NCBI GenBank assembly: GCA_903938815.1
Contig: CAJAES010000037.1
Location: 1-50,080, forward strand
Reading direction: 5' to 3'
Source: an uncultured beta proteobacterium
GTDB taxonomy: Bacteria; Pseudomonadota; Gammaproteobacteria; Burkholderiales; Burkholderiaceae_C
DNA length: 50,080 bases
The notes below the pieces were generated by a model, which was not told the DNA's origin, did no database searches, and was given only the letters and a program-made list of their open reading frames with translations. Shown here piece after piece: positions 1 to 7,737 of the stretch (position 1 is its first letter; the number at the start of each line of letters is the position of its first letter). A program made the position numbers and the translations under genes.

Positions 1-294
1 CCGGCCTGGCCACCGATGCCGCCGGCGACGAGCGCGCCCTGCAGGCTCCGTGGGAGCCCGTGACGCGCGCCTGGCTGGAAGACGCCGCCTCCGCCGTGGC
101 CCTGGCCGTGGACAGCGCCGCCTGCCTGCTGGACCTGGAAGCCGTGATCCTGGACGGATCCTTCAGCCCCGCGCTGCGCGACCTGATGCAGGCCAGCGTG
201 CAGGCCGCACTGAACCGCTACGACTGGCGGGGGGTGGTCCGGCCGGCCGTACTGGCGGGGACCATCGGGTCGGATGCGCGCGCGCTGGGTGGGG
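1..294 (+). repeat. Direct repeat, copy 1 (ROK gene tail)
   Basis: Bases 1-294 match 662-953 at a constant offset of 661, with scattered substitutions and one 2-bp length difference near 277-284 (CG run). The match covers only ROK coding sequence and stops shortly after the CG run. The left end of the repeat is hidden by the window edge; copy 2 shows that homologous coding sequence continues further upstream. Confidence 0.9.
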
Positions 295-362
295 CGCTGC
301 TGCCGCTGTATGCGAACTTCGCGCCGGATCGGGACTTGTTCCTGAAGACGGCCGTGGGGTAG
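3..362 (+). CDS. C-terminal part of a ROK-family protein (truncated by window edge)
   Basis: The frame is open from the window edge to a TAG at 360-362, leaving the last 119 residues. The tail has the look of the C-terminal lobe of ROK proteins: helices rich in Ala and Leu, then the Gly-rich segment AGTIGSDARALGGALLP and a short end (FAPDRDLFLK). ROK proteins are either sugar kinases of the glucokinase type or sugar-sensing repressors of the NagC/XylR type. The N-terminal part that would show a helix-turn-helix or the ATP-binding loop lies outside the window, so the two cannot be told apart. A damaged second copy of this segment begins near 600. The family call comes from the tail alone, so it is fairly but not fully secure. 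Confidence 0.65.
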   Translation, partial: GLATDAAGDERALQAPWEPVTRAWLEDAASAVALAVDSAACLLDLEAVILDGSFSPALRDLMQASVQAALNRYDWRGVVRPAVLAGTIGSDARALGGALLPLYANFAPDRDLFLKTAVG

Positions 363-386
363 CGAAACCTATCCCCTGGCAGATCC

Positions 387-584
387 TCAAGCCTGGCGGG
401 CATCGAAGTCAGTCATGCCGACGAATTCGTTCTCGAAGAAGAGGCCAGGCGGCTTGCGGTTGGAGAGCAGAACCTCCTGGGCCGGCCGGTTGCGGCCAGC
501 CACATAGACAACAAGATAGTCAGGCATGTCTTCCGGCCAGTTTGTCCAAGTGGGCAGCATCAACTGACGTCGACAGGATCGCAT
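387..584 (-). pseudogene. Short unrecognised reading frame in DNA between the ROK repeats
   Basis: This minus-strand frame of 65 codons starts at ATG 582-584 (alternative ATG at 527) and ends with TGA at 387-389. The last 46 residues, from MPDYLVVYVAGRNRPAQ onward, have a mixed, protein-like composition with the segment PPGLFFENEFVG, unlike the Arg/Ala/Pro-rich noise in shadow frames of this GC-rich DNA. I do not recognise the family. The DNA between the two ROK copies is less GC-rich than its surroundings and shares nothing with them. A remnant of a foreign gene is the simplest reading; a genuine small protein is possible. Confidence 0.3.
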
Positions 585-600
585 GGCCCGGGGCGATTCA

Positions 601-955
601 CCGCCCGCGCAGCTGCTGGGCGTGGCGTCGCTGCTGAACCTGAAGCAGGCCTGGGCGGCAGCCGGCCTGGCCACCGATGCCGCAGGCGACGAGCGCGCCC
701 TGCAGGCCCCGAGGGAGCCCGTGACCCGCGCGTGGCCTGAAGACGCCGCCTCCGCCGTGGCCCGGGCCGTGGACAGCGCCGCCTGCCTGCTGGACCTGGA
801 AGCCGTGATCCTGGACGGATCCTTCAGCCCCGCGCTGCGCGACCTGATGCAGGCCAGCGTGCAGGCGGCGCTGAACCGCTACGACTGGCGGGGGGTGGTC
901 CGGCCGGCCGTACTGGCAGGGACCATCGGCTCGGATGCGCGCGCTGGGTGGGCCC
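601..955 (+). pseudogene. Broken duplicate of the ROK protein tail
   Basis: Reading from about 601 gives the residues PPAQLLGVASLLNLKQAW and then a near copy of the ROK tail seen at the window start. Relative to that copy there are substitutions (for example W to R and L to P near the start) and a 2-bp deletion in the CGCGCG run at 938-944. The deletion shifts the frame just before the last conserved Gly-rich block, and homology ends around 953. The usual ROK C-terminus is therefore lost. No start codon or ribosome site of its own is evident. It is best regarded as a decayed partial duplication. Confidence 0.7.
662..953 (+). repeat. Direct repeat, copy 2 (ROK gene tail)
   Basis: Partner of the repeat at 1-294. 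It carries the 2-bp deletion and ends where the sequence turns into unrelated GC-rich DNA (GCCCACGGCGGCC). Two short perfect inverted repeats follow at 975-997 and 1033-1048. Confidence 0.9.
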
Positions 956-1428
956 ACGGCGGCCTTACCGGTGGGCGGCGGAGTCGCGCACCGCCGCAGG
1001 CCCCCAACCCCGTCAAAACAGGCCGCTCGGAAGCTCGCCAGGGCGAGCACCGGCGCGCGCAAGGCACATCGACGCTGAGGCAGGCGCTCCCGCCGACTCC
1101 GCGTTGGATCACCTGCCCGTCAGCGCACAGTGGTACAACCACGCGCGCTCTCAATAGACGCGTTTTGCTATTTTTTCAACAACTTTAAACGGTTCATCGA
1201 TCGACGTGATACCGATGATTTTGCGAGCGCTCTTCGCAGGCCCCAGGCCAGAACAGCAGCGTTGACACCATCAACACAAGTCATAAGTGAGCTTTTATGC
1301 GAATATCTGTCAAGAACTATTCATTGAACGCCGACATGTTGGAGTCCAGTTGATGTCTTTACACTTGGAACATCACAGGCTTGGTTTGCGACAGAGGCCC
1401 CGCGCCCCACGAACCCCCAGCAGCGATA
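956..1428. other. Gene-free stretch upstream of the first glycosyltransferase
   Basis: No convincing gene is seen. The left part is GC-rich and holds two perfect hairpins: GCGGCGG/CCGCCGC with a 9-nt loop at 975-997 and GCTCGCC/GGCGAGC at 1033-1048. Neither has a T-run, so terminator activity is uncertain. Composition changes abruptly near 1160 to AT-rich sequence (TTTTGCTATTTTTTC). A perfect -35-like TTGACA lies at 1262-1267 but has no good -10 at 16-18 bp; the nearest, CATAAG, is only 14 bp away. The promoter of the 1429 gene probably lies in this AT-rich half, but I cannot place it. Confidence 0.5.
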
Positions 1429-4400
1429 ATGTCTGGACAAGTCCAAGCCGATCTCCGAATCGAACCCCAAATTCTCCAGAAGTACCAAATCATGTTGACT
1501 ATTCCTTCGTCAAATGGACTCTTTCAGGACGGTTGGACAGGCAGGACGGCCTCGCTCTTCTTCGCCAGCGAGAAGCCGCTGTACTTGTTCTTGTTTCTGC
1601 CACGAGTGCAGGGCATCGAGCCGACGAAGACCGTTCATCTCTACTGCAACGGCTCGAGCCACACCATGGAGGTCAAGAGAGGTGAACTGACCCAGACTGC
1701 GACGCTCGAACCCGTGGATGGTGGGCTCTCGCTGCAGATCGTCTGCGAGACCATCGAACCGCCATCTGACGACTATCGAGAGCTGGGCGTCTTCATCGCG
1801 AGGGCCGGGCATGCCGGGGAAGACTCCATCGAGATACGGGAGATCCTGCGAGCATCCAAGGAAGCCCTGGCTACGTCAATGCCAGAGATTGCACAGACGC
1901 CAGAGTTGGCGTCAGCACTTCTTAAGGAGCCTGCTACGAAGTCGGCAGGTGGTGTAGAGAGCCCTCCCCCTACACAGGTTGGCGCCCGACCTGCTCATTC
2001 ACCCGTCAGCGACTTTGAGCGCAAGGCCCTTGCCACGCTTTTCGACATCGAGTTCTACCTGTCCGGGTTCTCGCCTGACAAGGCCCCCGAGGACCCGGTG
2101 TGGCACTTTCTGACAGTCGGATACGGAGAAGGCCGGAACCCGACACCGTGGTTCTCGAACTGGCATTACCTATCGATGCATCCAGACGTAGCACGGACCG
2201 GAATGAATCCATTCCTGCACTACTGCCTTGCAGGGCACAAAGAAGGGCGTGCATTGCCACAACTTGGAAGGCAGCCGGGCGGGGACATTTATGCCGCTCA
2301 TGCGTTCGCCGTTGCTCCGGGGCCGGAGTTTGAGGAGTTCGATCCGAATATCGGAAAGGGTCGACCCAAACGCGCCAAGGTCTTGGCGTACTACCTACCA
2401 CAATTTCATGCTGTTGATGTAAACGACCAGCAATGGGGGAAAGGTTTCACCGAGTGGAGAAACCTTCCACGCGGCATGCCAAGATACCAGGGTCACATTC
2501 AGCCACGGATTTCCCGCGATCTCGGTTGTTACTCTCTGTCAGACGGCGATGCAATGCGCAGCCAAATTGAAATGGCGAAGGCGGGTGGAGTCTATGGTTT
2601 CTGTTTTTATCACTATTGGTTTGATGGGCAGCGCGTGCTGGAAACACCGATGGAACGGTTCCTGACCGATCCGACATTGGACATGCCGTTCTGTCTGATG
2701 TGGGCCAATGAGAACTGGACCCGCACCTGGGATGGCTCCGAAAAGGATGTGATCCTCAAGCAGAGTTACAGACCCGAGGACGACATGGCCTTCATCGACG
2801 ATGTAGCTCGTCACATGCGAGATGATCGTTACATCAGGTTATCTGGTCGACCTGTGTTCTTCATCTACCGGCCAGCAGAAATACCGGAACCTCGCGTAAC
2901 AATTTCGCGCTGGCGCGGACTCATGCGGGAGAGGCACAATCTGGAACCATTGTTCCTGATGGCGCAAGCTTTCGGCGATCTCGATCCGAGAGTGCATGGT
3001 ATGGATGGCGCGATCGAATTTCCGCCTCACAAGATTTGCCAAGGATTCAAATCGATCGCCCATGAGTTGGATCTGATTGACAGAGGTTATTCAGGCCATA
3101 TTGTCAGTTATGACGCCGCGATCGAACGCTCGCAGGCTGAAAGATCGAGTCCATTTCCATTGATTCGCACCGTAACACCCACTTGGGACAATGAAGCGCG
3201 TCGCCCAGGCCGCGGAATGATTCTGCATGGATCAACGCCCGCCAAGTTCGAAGCTTGGGTTCAGGAGATGGTTGCATTTGCTGAGGCCAATCCGGTTCAT
3301 GGTGAAAAGTTGATCGCGGTAAACGCTTGGAACGAATGGGCAGAAGGTGCGGTTCTCGAGCCGGATGTTCATTATGGTGGCGCATATCTCAACGCGCTCT
3401 CCCGAGGGATCCACGGGCGTGTTCAATCCTCGGGCGAAAGAAAGTGGCAGATACTCATCGTAGGGCATGACGCCCAACGCAACGGTGCACAGATCCTTGC
3501 ACTCAACATCGGCAAGACACTTGCATCGAAATTCGGCGTCAATGTGCGGTACCTGCTCTGCGGTGACGGCCCACTAGCTGCTGAGTATCGCGCCATCGGT
3601 CCAGTTGAAATTATCCCGGCCAACCAGGTGGACGCGACGAAGTTCCTAGAGAGCATCGCGGATGACTGCGACCGCATCGCAGTGACTAACACCACACCGT
3701 CGGGACGGGTGCTTTCTGCACTAAAGGCTGCTGGATTTTCAGTGGTGTCGCTTATCCACGAGCTGCCAAATCTGCTTCGCAGCTACGGTCTCGAAAAGGC
3801 TGCGTTGGATATCGCCGCGCTCTCGGATCATGTCATCTTTCCTGCAAAGGTTGTCAAGGACAAGTTCGAGTCCTTCGCAGGGCCGATGACAGGGCACACA
3901 GAGATATTCCCTCAAGGCCTGTACAACGCCCAGATTCTCAGCCTGACCAGAGGCGACCATGGCCTGCGAGAAGAGCTTGGGATTGACGCGGCTACCAAGA
4001 TCGTTCTCGGTGTTGGCTATGCTGATCTCCGAAAAGGGATCGACAGGTTCGTATCCACAGGTCTGTCGCTTTGTGGACAGCGTCCAGATCTAGCCTTTGT
4101 TTGGGTCGGGGCACCCGCCGGCGAAGCAATCCACTGGTTTCTTCCGGAGGTTGCCGCGGCAGGACTGTCCGACCGTATACGCATACTGGGTCACCGAGAC
4201 GACATCGCGCGGTTCTTTGCCGCGTCAGATGTTTTTTACTTGTCCTCACGCGAAGATCCATTCCCATCAGTGGTTCTGGAGGCCATCGCGGCTGGCCTTC
4301 CAGTGGTGGGGCACGAAGGCAGCGGTGGCTGTGAAGCGCTGATCCGCGATCATGGTTCTCTGGTTCCACAGAGCGACCCGATGTCTGTTGCAGAGGCGAT

Positions 4401-5364
4401 CTTGCGGTGGGTGAATAATTCAATCAGCGAGTCAGACGCGGATGCCCGCCGCACCGAGATTCTACAAAACTATAACTTTGACAATTATGTTTTTCAAATC
4501 GTAAAACGGTTGAAGCCAGAACTTGCCAGCGTTTCTGCCATTGTTCCTAATTACAAGTACGAAGCTTATATCGGCGAACGCCTGAGAAGCATCTTTGATC
4601 AAACCTATCCCTTGCACGAAGTCATCGTACTTGATGATGCTTCGCCAGACGGAAGCGTGGCAGAAATTTTGCGCAGCGCCGAATCTGCGCGTCGAGTCGT
4701 CGACCTTTATATTAATGAAACAAACAGCGGCTCACCCTTCCCCCAGTGGCGCAAGGGCGTCGAGCTGGCAAAAGGTGATTACGTGTGGATCGCCGAAGCG
4801 GATGATCTAGCGGAGCCGACCTTTGTGACCCGCCTGATGGAGCAAATGTTGCGGGCGGGCAGCGTTTTAGGATTCGTTGACAGCCGCCAGATTGATGAGA
4901 TTGGCAAATCCCTTGGTGATAGCTATCGGCCATACGTCAACGAGATCGAGTCTGGAGCTTTCGATCGGAGTCTGGACATGGACGGAGCAGAATTTCTGGC
5001 CCGCTTTCTCGCAGTTAAGAATGTCATTCTGAATGTGTCGGGCGTCTTAGTCCATCGACAAACTTTACTTTCCGCCTTCGATACGGTCGGATCTGATCTC
5101 TTCACCTACAATGTGGCTGGCGACTGGCGGCTTTACGCGGAAATATGTGCGCACCCCGGAAACAAAATTAGCTACCTCGCCGCGCCGTTGAATTCTCATC
5201 GCAGACATCCCATTAGCGTTACACGTGAACTAAATGCGCAAAAGCATTTAGCTGAAATAAAACAAATGCATCTGCTGATAGCGAGATCAGTAGCACTCAG
5301 CAAAAGCACTCTAAAACTACAAGAACGACATATACAAGACTGTCGCCGCCATCTCTCACTATAG
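1429..5364 (+). CDS. Large multidomain glycosyltransferase: WbsX-like, GT4 and GT2 domains
   Basis: This 1311-residue protein joins several modules. Residues about 20-140 form a beta-rich domain of unknown role. Around 200-290 is the tandem FYLSGF..HFLTVGYGEGR / YLSMHPDV..HYCLAGHKEGR motif common in large polysaccharide glycosyltransferases. Residues 317-663 are a WbsX/GH99-like domain (KVLAYYLPQFH, WGKGFTEWRN, FCFYHYWFDG, WANENWTRTWDG). Residues 673-1027 are a GT-B GT4 transferase with the nucleotide-sugar signature SSREDPFPSVVLEAIAAGLP. Residues 1033-1260 are a GT-A GT2 domain (SAIVPNYKYEAYIGE, DDASPDG, EADD). No signal peptide or membrane helix is seen, so it should act in the cytoplasm, adding at least two sugars. 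Start choice is weak: ATG 1429 is used, TTG 1381 and ATG 1492 are alternatives and none has a good ribosome site. Codon use is more AT-rich than downstream genes. Confidence 0.85.
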   Translation: MSGQVQADLRIEPQILQKYQIMLTIPSSNGLFQDGWTGRTASLFFASEKPLYLFLFLPRVQGIEPTKTVHLYCNGSSHTMEVKRGELTQTATLEPVDGGLSLQIVCETIEPPSDDYRELGVFIARAGHAGEDSIEIREILRASKEALATSMPEIAQTPELASALLKEPATKSAGGVESPPPTQVGARPAHSPVSDFERKALATLFDIEFYLSGFSPDKAPEDPVWHFLTVGYGEGRNPTPWFSNWHYLSMHPDVARTGMNPFLHYCLAGHKEGRALPQLGRQPGGDIYAAHAFAVAPGPEFEEFDPNIGKGRPKRAKVLAYYLPQFHAVDVNDQQWGKGFTEWRNLPRGMPRYQGHIQPRISRDLGCYSLSDGDAMRSQIEMAKAGGVYGFCFYHYWFDGQRVLETPMERFLTDPTLDMPFCLMWANENWTRTWDGSEKDVILKQSYRPEDDMAFIDDVARHMRDDRYIRLSGRPVFFIYRPAEIPEPRVTISRWRGLMRERHNLEPLFLMAQAFGDLDPRVHGMDGAIEFPPHKICQGFKSIAHELDLIDRGYSGHIVSYDAAIERSQAERSSPFPLIRTVTPTWDNEARRPGRGMILHGSTPAKFEAWVQEMVAFAEANPVHGEKLIAVNAWNEWAEGAVLEPDVHYGGAYLNALSRGIHGRVQSSGERKWQILIVGHDAQRNGAQILALNIGKTLASKFGVNVRYLLCGDGPLAAEYRAIGPVEIIPANQVDATKFLESIADDCDRIAVTNTTPSGRVLSALKAAGFSVVSLIHELPNLLRSYGLEKAALDIAALSDHVIFPAKVVKDKFESFAGPMTGHTEIFPQGLYNAQILSLTRGDHGLREELGIDAATKIVLGVGYADLRKGIDRFVSTGLSLCGQRPDLAFVWVGAPAGEAIHWFLPEVAAAGLSDRIRILGHRDDIARFFAASDVFYLSSREDPFPSVVLEAIAAGLPVVGHEGSGGCEALIRDHGSLVPQSDPMSVAEAILRWVNNSISESDADARRTEILQNYNFDNYVFQIVKRLKPELASVSAIVPNYKYEAYIGERLRSIFDQTYPLHEVIVLDDASPDGSVAEILRSAESARRVVDLYINETNSGSPFPQWRKGVELAKGDYVWIAEADDLAEPTFVTRLMEQMLRAGSVLGFVDSRQIDEIGKSLGDSYRPYVNEIESGAFDRSLDMDGAEFLARFLAVKNVILNVSGVLVHRQTLLSAFDTVGSDLFTYNVAGDWRLYAEICAHPGNKISYLAAPLNSHRRHPISVTRELNAQKHLAEIKQMHLLIARSVALSKSTLKLQERHIQDCRRHLSL

Positions 5365-5387
5365 AACCTGGAAAAGGATGATTAGCA

Positions 5388-7118
5388 ATGACAAGAAAAG
5401 ACGCAAACAGACCTAATCTTTTCATTGTGGGGTCCATGAAGTGTGGGACCACTATCCTTTTTGATTTTCTAAGGTCGCACGAGCAAATAACTGGGGGTTC
5501 TGAGAAGGAGTCCCACTACTTCTCTTTGTATTACGATCTCGATGAAGAATGGTATCTAGAAAACTTTCCCGCAGCCGTTCGGCAGAAATACGTCCTGGAT
5601 GCAAGTCCGACGTATTTTGATATGTGCCTGTCGGCCCCGACTGCGGAGCGAATAAAAGACTTCTCACCAGACGCAAAGATCATAATACTGATTCGAAACC
5701 CCGTCCAAAGAGCGATATCTCATTTCCTTCACAAGAAGAAGATTAATGAGATCACTGCACTTCAGGATGTGTCCTTCGACGATATGGTCGAGCGTCGTTG
5801 GGAGAACGCAGATGATGTCGACGAGCTAGAAAGTATTCGCGAGCTTTTGATTGACTTTTCTCTTTATTCCAAAAAGATTGAAAAGTTTGTTGATATTTTC
5901 GGTTATGACAATGTATTGGCCGTCAATAATGACGACCTCAGAAACCATGGCGATATAGTCGTCAAACAAATCTTCGACTTCTTGGGGCTAGACACTCCCG
6001 AAGGTCGGGATTTTTCACATCAAGACTACCTTAATGGTAGTGACGCAATCAATGTCAAACCGAAGAATTATTTCGACTTCCTAACCATTTTTGGCGACGA
6101 TTACTACCGCGCGTGTCGAATTGTCCAAGTAAAGCGCCCTAACGCCCCGGCGGGTATGCCCGAATTCAACCAGCCAATCGGTGGACTTGTTGGTGAGGTG
6201 GGCATTGGGGAAAATGGTTGGCTGTTTCTGGCGGTAGGTTCCAATTGTGTAGTTCAGATGTACACCGAGCCGGAACACGAACAAGAGACTGTTGTCGAAG
6301 CTTGGCACCAGCTTGTGGCTGACAGAACGAGAAAATTAAGTGCACTCGGGTCAAAGTACTATCATGTCATGTTACCCGAGAAGTTAACACTTCTCGGAGA
6401 TAAGCTGCATTGGCCAATCGACACAACACGCAGCCGCGGTTTGAAGTTTAATCATACTGCACCAACTGAAGTCAAGAATAATATAATTGATTTAATTGGG
6501 TATCTTATAAAACTCAATAACTCAGAAACATACTTTTTAAAGACTGACAGTCACTGGAACCTCTACGGTGCGTTCATTGCTTATCAGTTGATATTTTCAA
6601 CTTTAAACCTACATATTCGCAAAGATCTACTTGGCAGACCGAGGAGCATGGCGAACATCGTGCTTGATCTTGGATCTAAGCTTCCGGACAACCCTGCAGA
6701 GGACGTGTCATTCGCACAATTCCGCGAAGAGGCGGAAACTGTCAGTGACGAGGGATTAGTACGGTATAAACGCGAGAACGGCCTGCTAAATGAAGGCTCT
6801 CTTCATGTGGGGTCCTATGTTGAATTCAAGAATCCTAGAGCGCCGAATTCACAGAGAGTTTTATTATTTGGAGACTCGTTTTCAGAGTATCGAGATCACC
6901 TGATAACCGCGCTATTCGCGGAATCTTTTAAGCATATGGCCTTCATCTGGTCGACGAGCGTTGATTTTTCAGCCTGCGAAAGATTTCGTCCAGATATCGT
7001 CTTTTGTTTGATGACAGAACGATTTATGAACAGAATACCGACTGACGATTTTGATTTTAGAGAGCATGCCCGGCTCGCCATAGAACGAAGAACTTCAATT
7101 CTTCAAGGTAAAAATTAG
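5388..7118 (+). CDS. Sulfotransferase fused to an AlgX/AlgJ-like SGNH domain
   Basis: The 576-residue protein starts 23 bp after the previous gene with a good ribosome site (AAAGGA at 5373-5378). Residues 10-230 are a PAPS-dependent sulfotransferase: the 5'-phosphosulfate loop GSMKCGTT is at 15-22 and the 3'-phosphate motif LIRNPVQRAISHF starts near 101. From about residue 275 (GWLFLAVGSN) the protein resembles the AlgX/AlgJ SGNH family of O-acetylation proteins, with TDSHW at 386-390 supplying Asp and His and GDSFS at 495-499 supplying the serine. No signal peptide or membrane segment is visible, although AlgX and AlgJ work in the periplasm. It may both sulfate and acylate, or sense, a cytoplasmic glycan precursor. 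Base composition is markedly AT-rich, suggesting transfer. The two family assignments are fairly firm; the combined function is inference. Confidence 0.8.
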   Translation: MTRKDANRPNLFIVGSMKCGTTILFDFLRSHEQITGGSEKESHYFSLYYDLDEEWYLENFPAAVRQKYVLDASPTYFDMCLSAPTAERIKDFSPDAKIIILIRNPVQRAISHFLHKKKINEITALQDVSFDDMVERRWENADDVDELESIRELLIDFSLYSKKIEKFVDIFGYDNVLAVNNDDLRNHGDIVVKQIFDFLGLDTPEGRDFSHQDYLNGSDAINVKPKNYFDFLTIFGDDYYRACRIVQVKRPNAPAGMPEFNQPIGGLVGEVGIGENGWLFLAVGSNCVVQMYTEPEHEQETVVEAWHQLVADRTRKLSALGSKYYHVMLPEKLTLLGDKLHWPIDTTRSRGLKFNHTAPTEVKNNIIDLIGYLIKLNNSETYFLKTDSHWNLYGAFIAYQLIFSTLNLHIRKDLLGRPRSMANIVLDLGSKLPDNPAEDVSFAQFREEAETVSDEGLVRYKRENGLLNEGSLHVGSYVEFKNPRAPNSQRVLLFGDSFSEYRDHLITALFAESFKHMAFIWSTSVDFSACERFRPDIVFCLMTERFMNRIPTDDFDFREHARLAIERRTSILQGKN

Positions 7119-7737
7119 GATTCCCTCTGTACGGTCGGTAATATTCAGCAGCACATCGAAATATCGGCGGCGGCCGCTGATAACTTTTGTGCTTGCGGCG
7201 CTTGAGGCGCTTGAGGCGCTTGAGGCGCTTGAGGCGCTTGAGGCGCTTGAGGCGCTTGAGGCGCTTGAGGCGCTTGAGGCGCTTGAGGCGCTTGAGGCGC
7301 TTGAGGCGTGATGATTCTTAATCACAACCTCACTTCCGAACTGCAGATCTAATTAATATGCCAAATTACTGATAGTCAGATAGCATCCCAATTCTTGGCT
7401 AATTAAATCATTTCGTCGTCGATTCCGTACAAACCCGAATCACCAACCCGGCTCTGTTCAACAGCACCCGGTCATCGGCCAAAAACCCACCGATACCCAG
7501 AATAATATATTCCGTCGGTAACTTTCTAGCTTGAAGTGCGATTCACCTGGGCGATTTTCCATCGATTTAACGGCACAAGCAAAGGCCCTCGTTTCGCAAC
7601 CAAACATTAGCGATTTGAAAATTACACCGAACGGAACGGTTTAGGTACACAAGCGCCCAAAGCTTAACTGCCATAAAACTCGACTTTAAAAGCCAGACTT
7701 TGTAATAAAATATCTATTATTAGAGATAATATTTATT
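7119..7737. other. AT-rich gene-free stretch with a tandem repeat
   Basis: No full gene is seen in these 619 bases. They hold the 9-bp repeat at 7192-7308, annotated separately. A minus-strand frame from the TGA at 7408-7410 back to a stop at 7543-7545 encodes about 44 residues with a protein-like core (EYIILGIGGFLADDRVLLNR); it has no start codon and may be the relic of a lost gene. The right end just before 7738 is very AT-rich, with GATAAT at 7725-7730 and TAAAAT at 7706-7711. Either could serve as a -10 element for the next gene, but no good -35 is correctly spaced. Confidence 0.5.
7192..7308 (+). repeat. 9-bp tandem repeat, 13 units
   Basis: Twelve perfect copies of CTTGAGGCG run without interruption from 7201 to 7308, preceded by one variant copy (CTTGCGGCG, 7192-7200). 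The array is outside any supported gene. Read forward from a GTG at 7189 it would give a 40-residue peptide of Ala-Leu-Glu repeats ending at TGA 7309-7311, but no ribosome site precedes it. Read in reverse it gives Ser/Ala repeats. Perfect identity of the units suggests recent expansion by slippage, so the copy number may vary between strains. Confidence 0.97.

Noticed and set aside
1262..1290. TTGACA as the -35 of a promoter for the first glycosyltransferase
   Set aside because: No acceptable -10 lies 16-18 bp downstream; the closest ATAA-containing hexamer is at 14 bp.
363..1428. Insertion sequence at the ROK duplication
   Set aside because: No transposase frame, terminal inverted repeats or target-site duplication could be found.
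7192..7308. Possible CRISPR array
   Set aside because: The unit is 9 bp and the copies are directly adjacent with no spacers; no cas genes are nearby.
7095..7325. Minus-strand frame with Ser/Ala repeats
   Set aside because: It is simply the 9-bp repeat read in reverse, with no ribosome site or recognisable flanking sequence.
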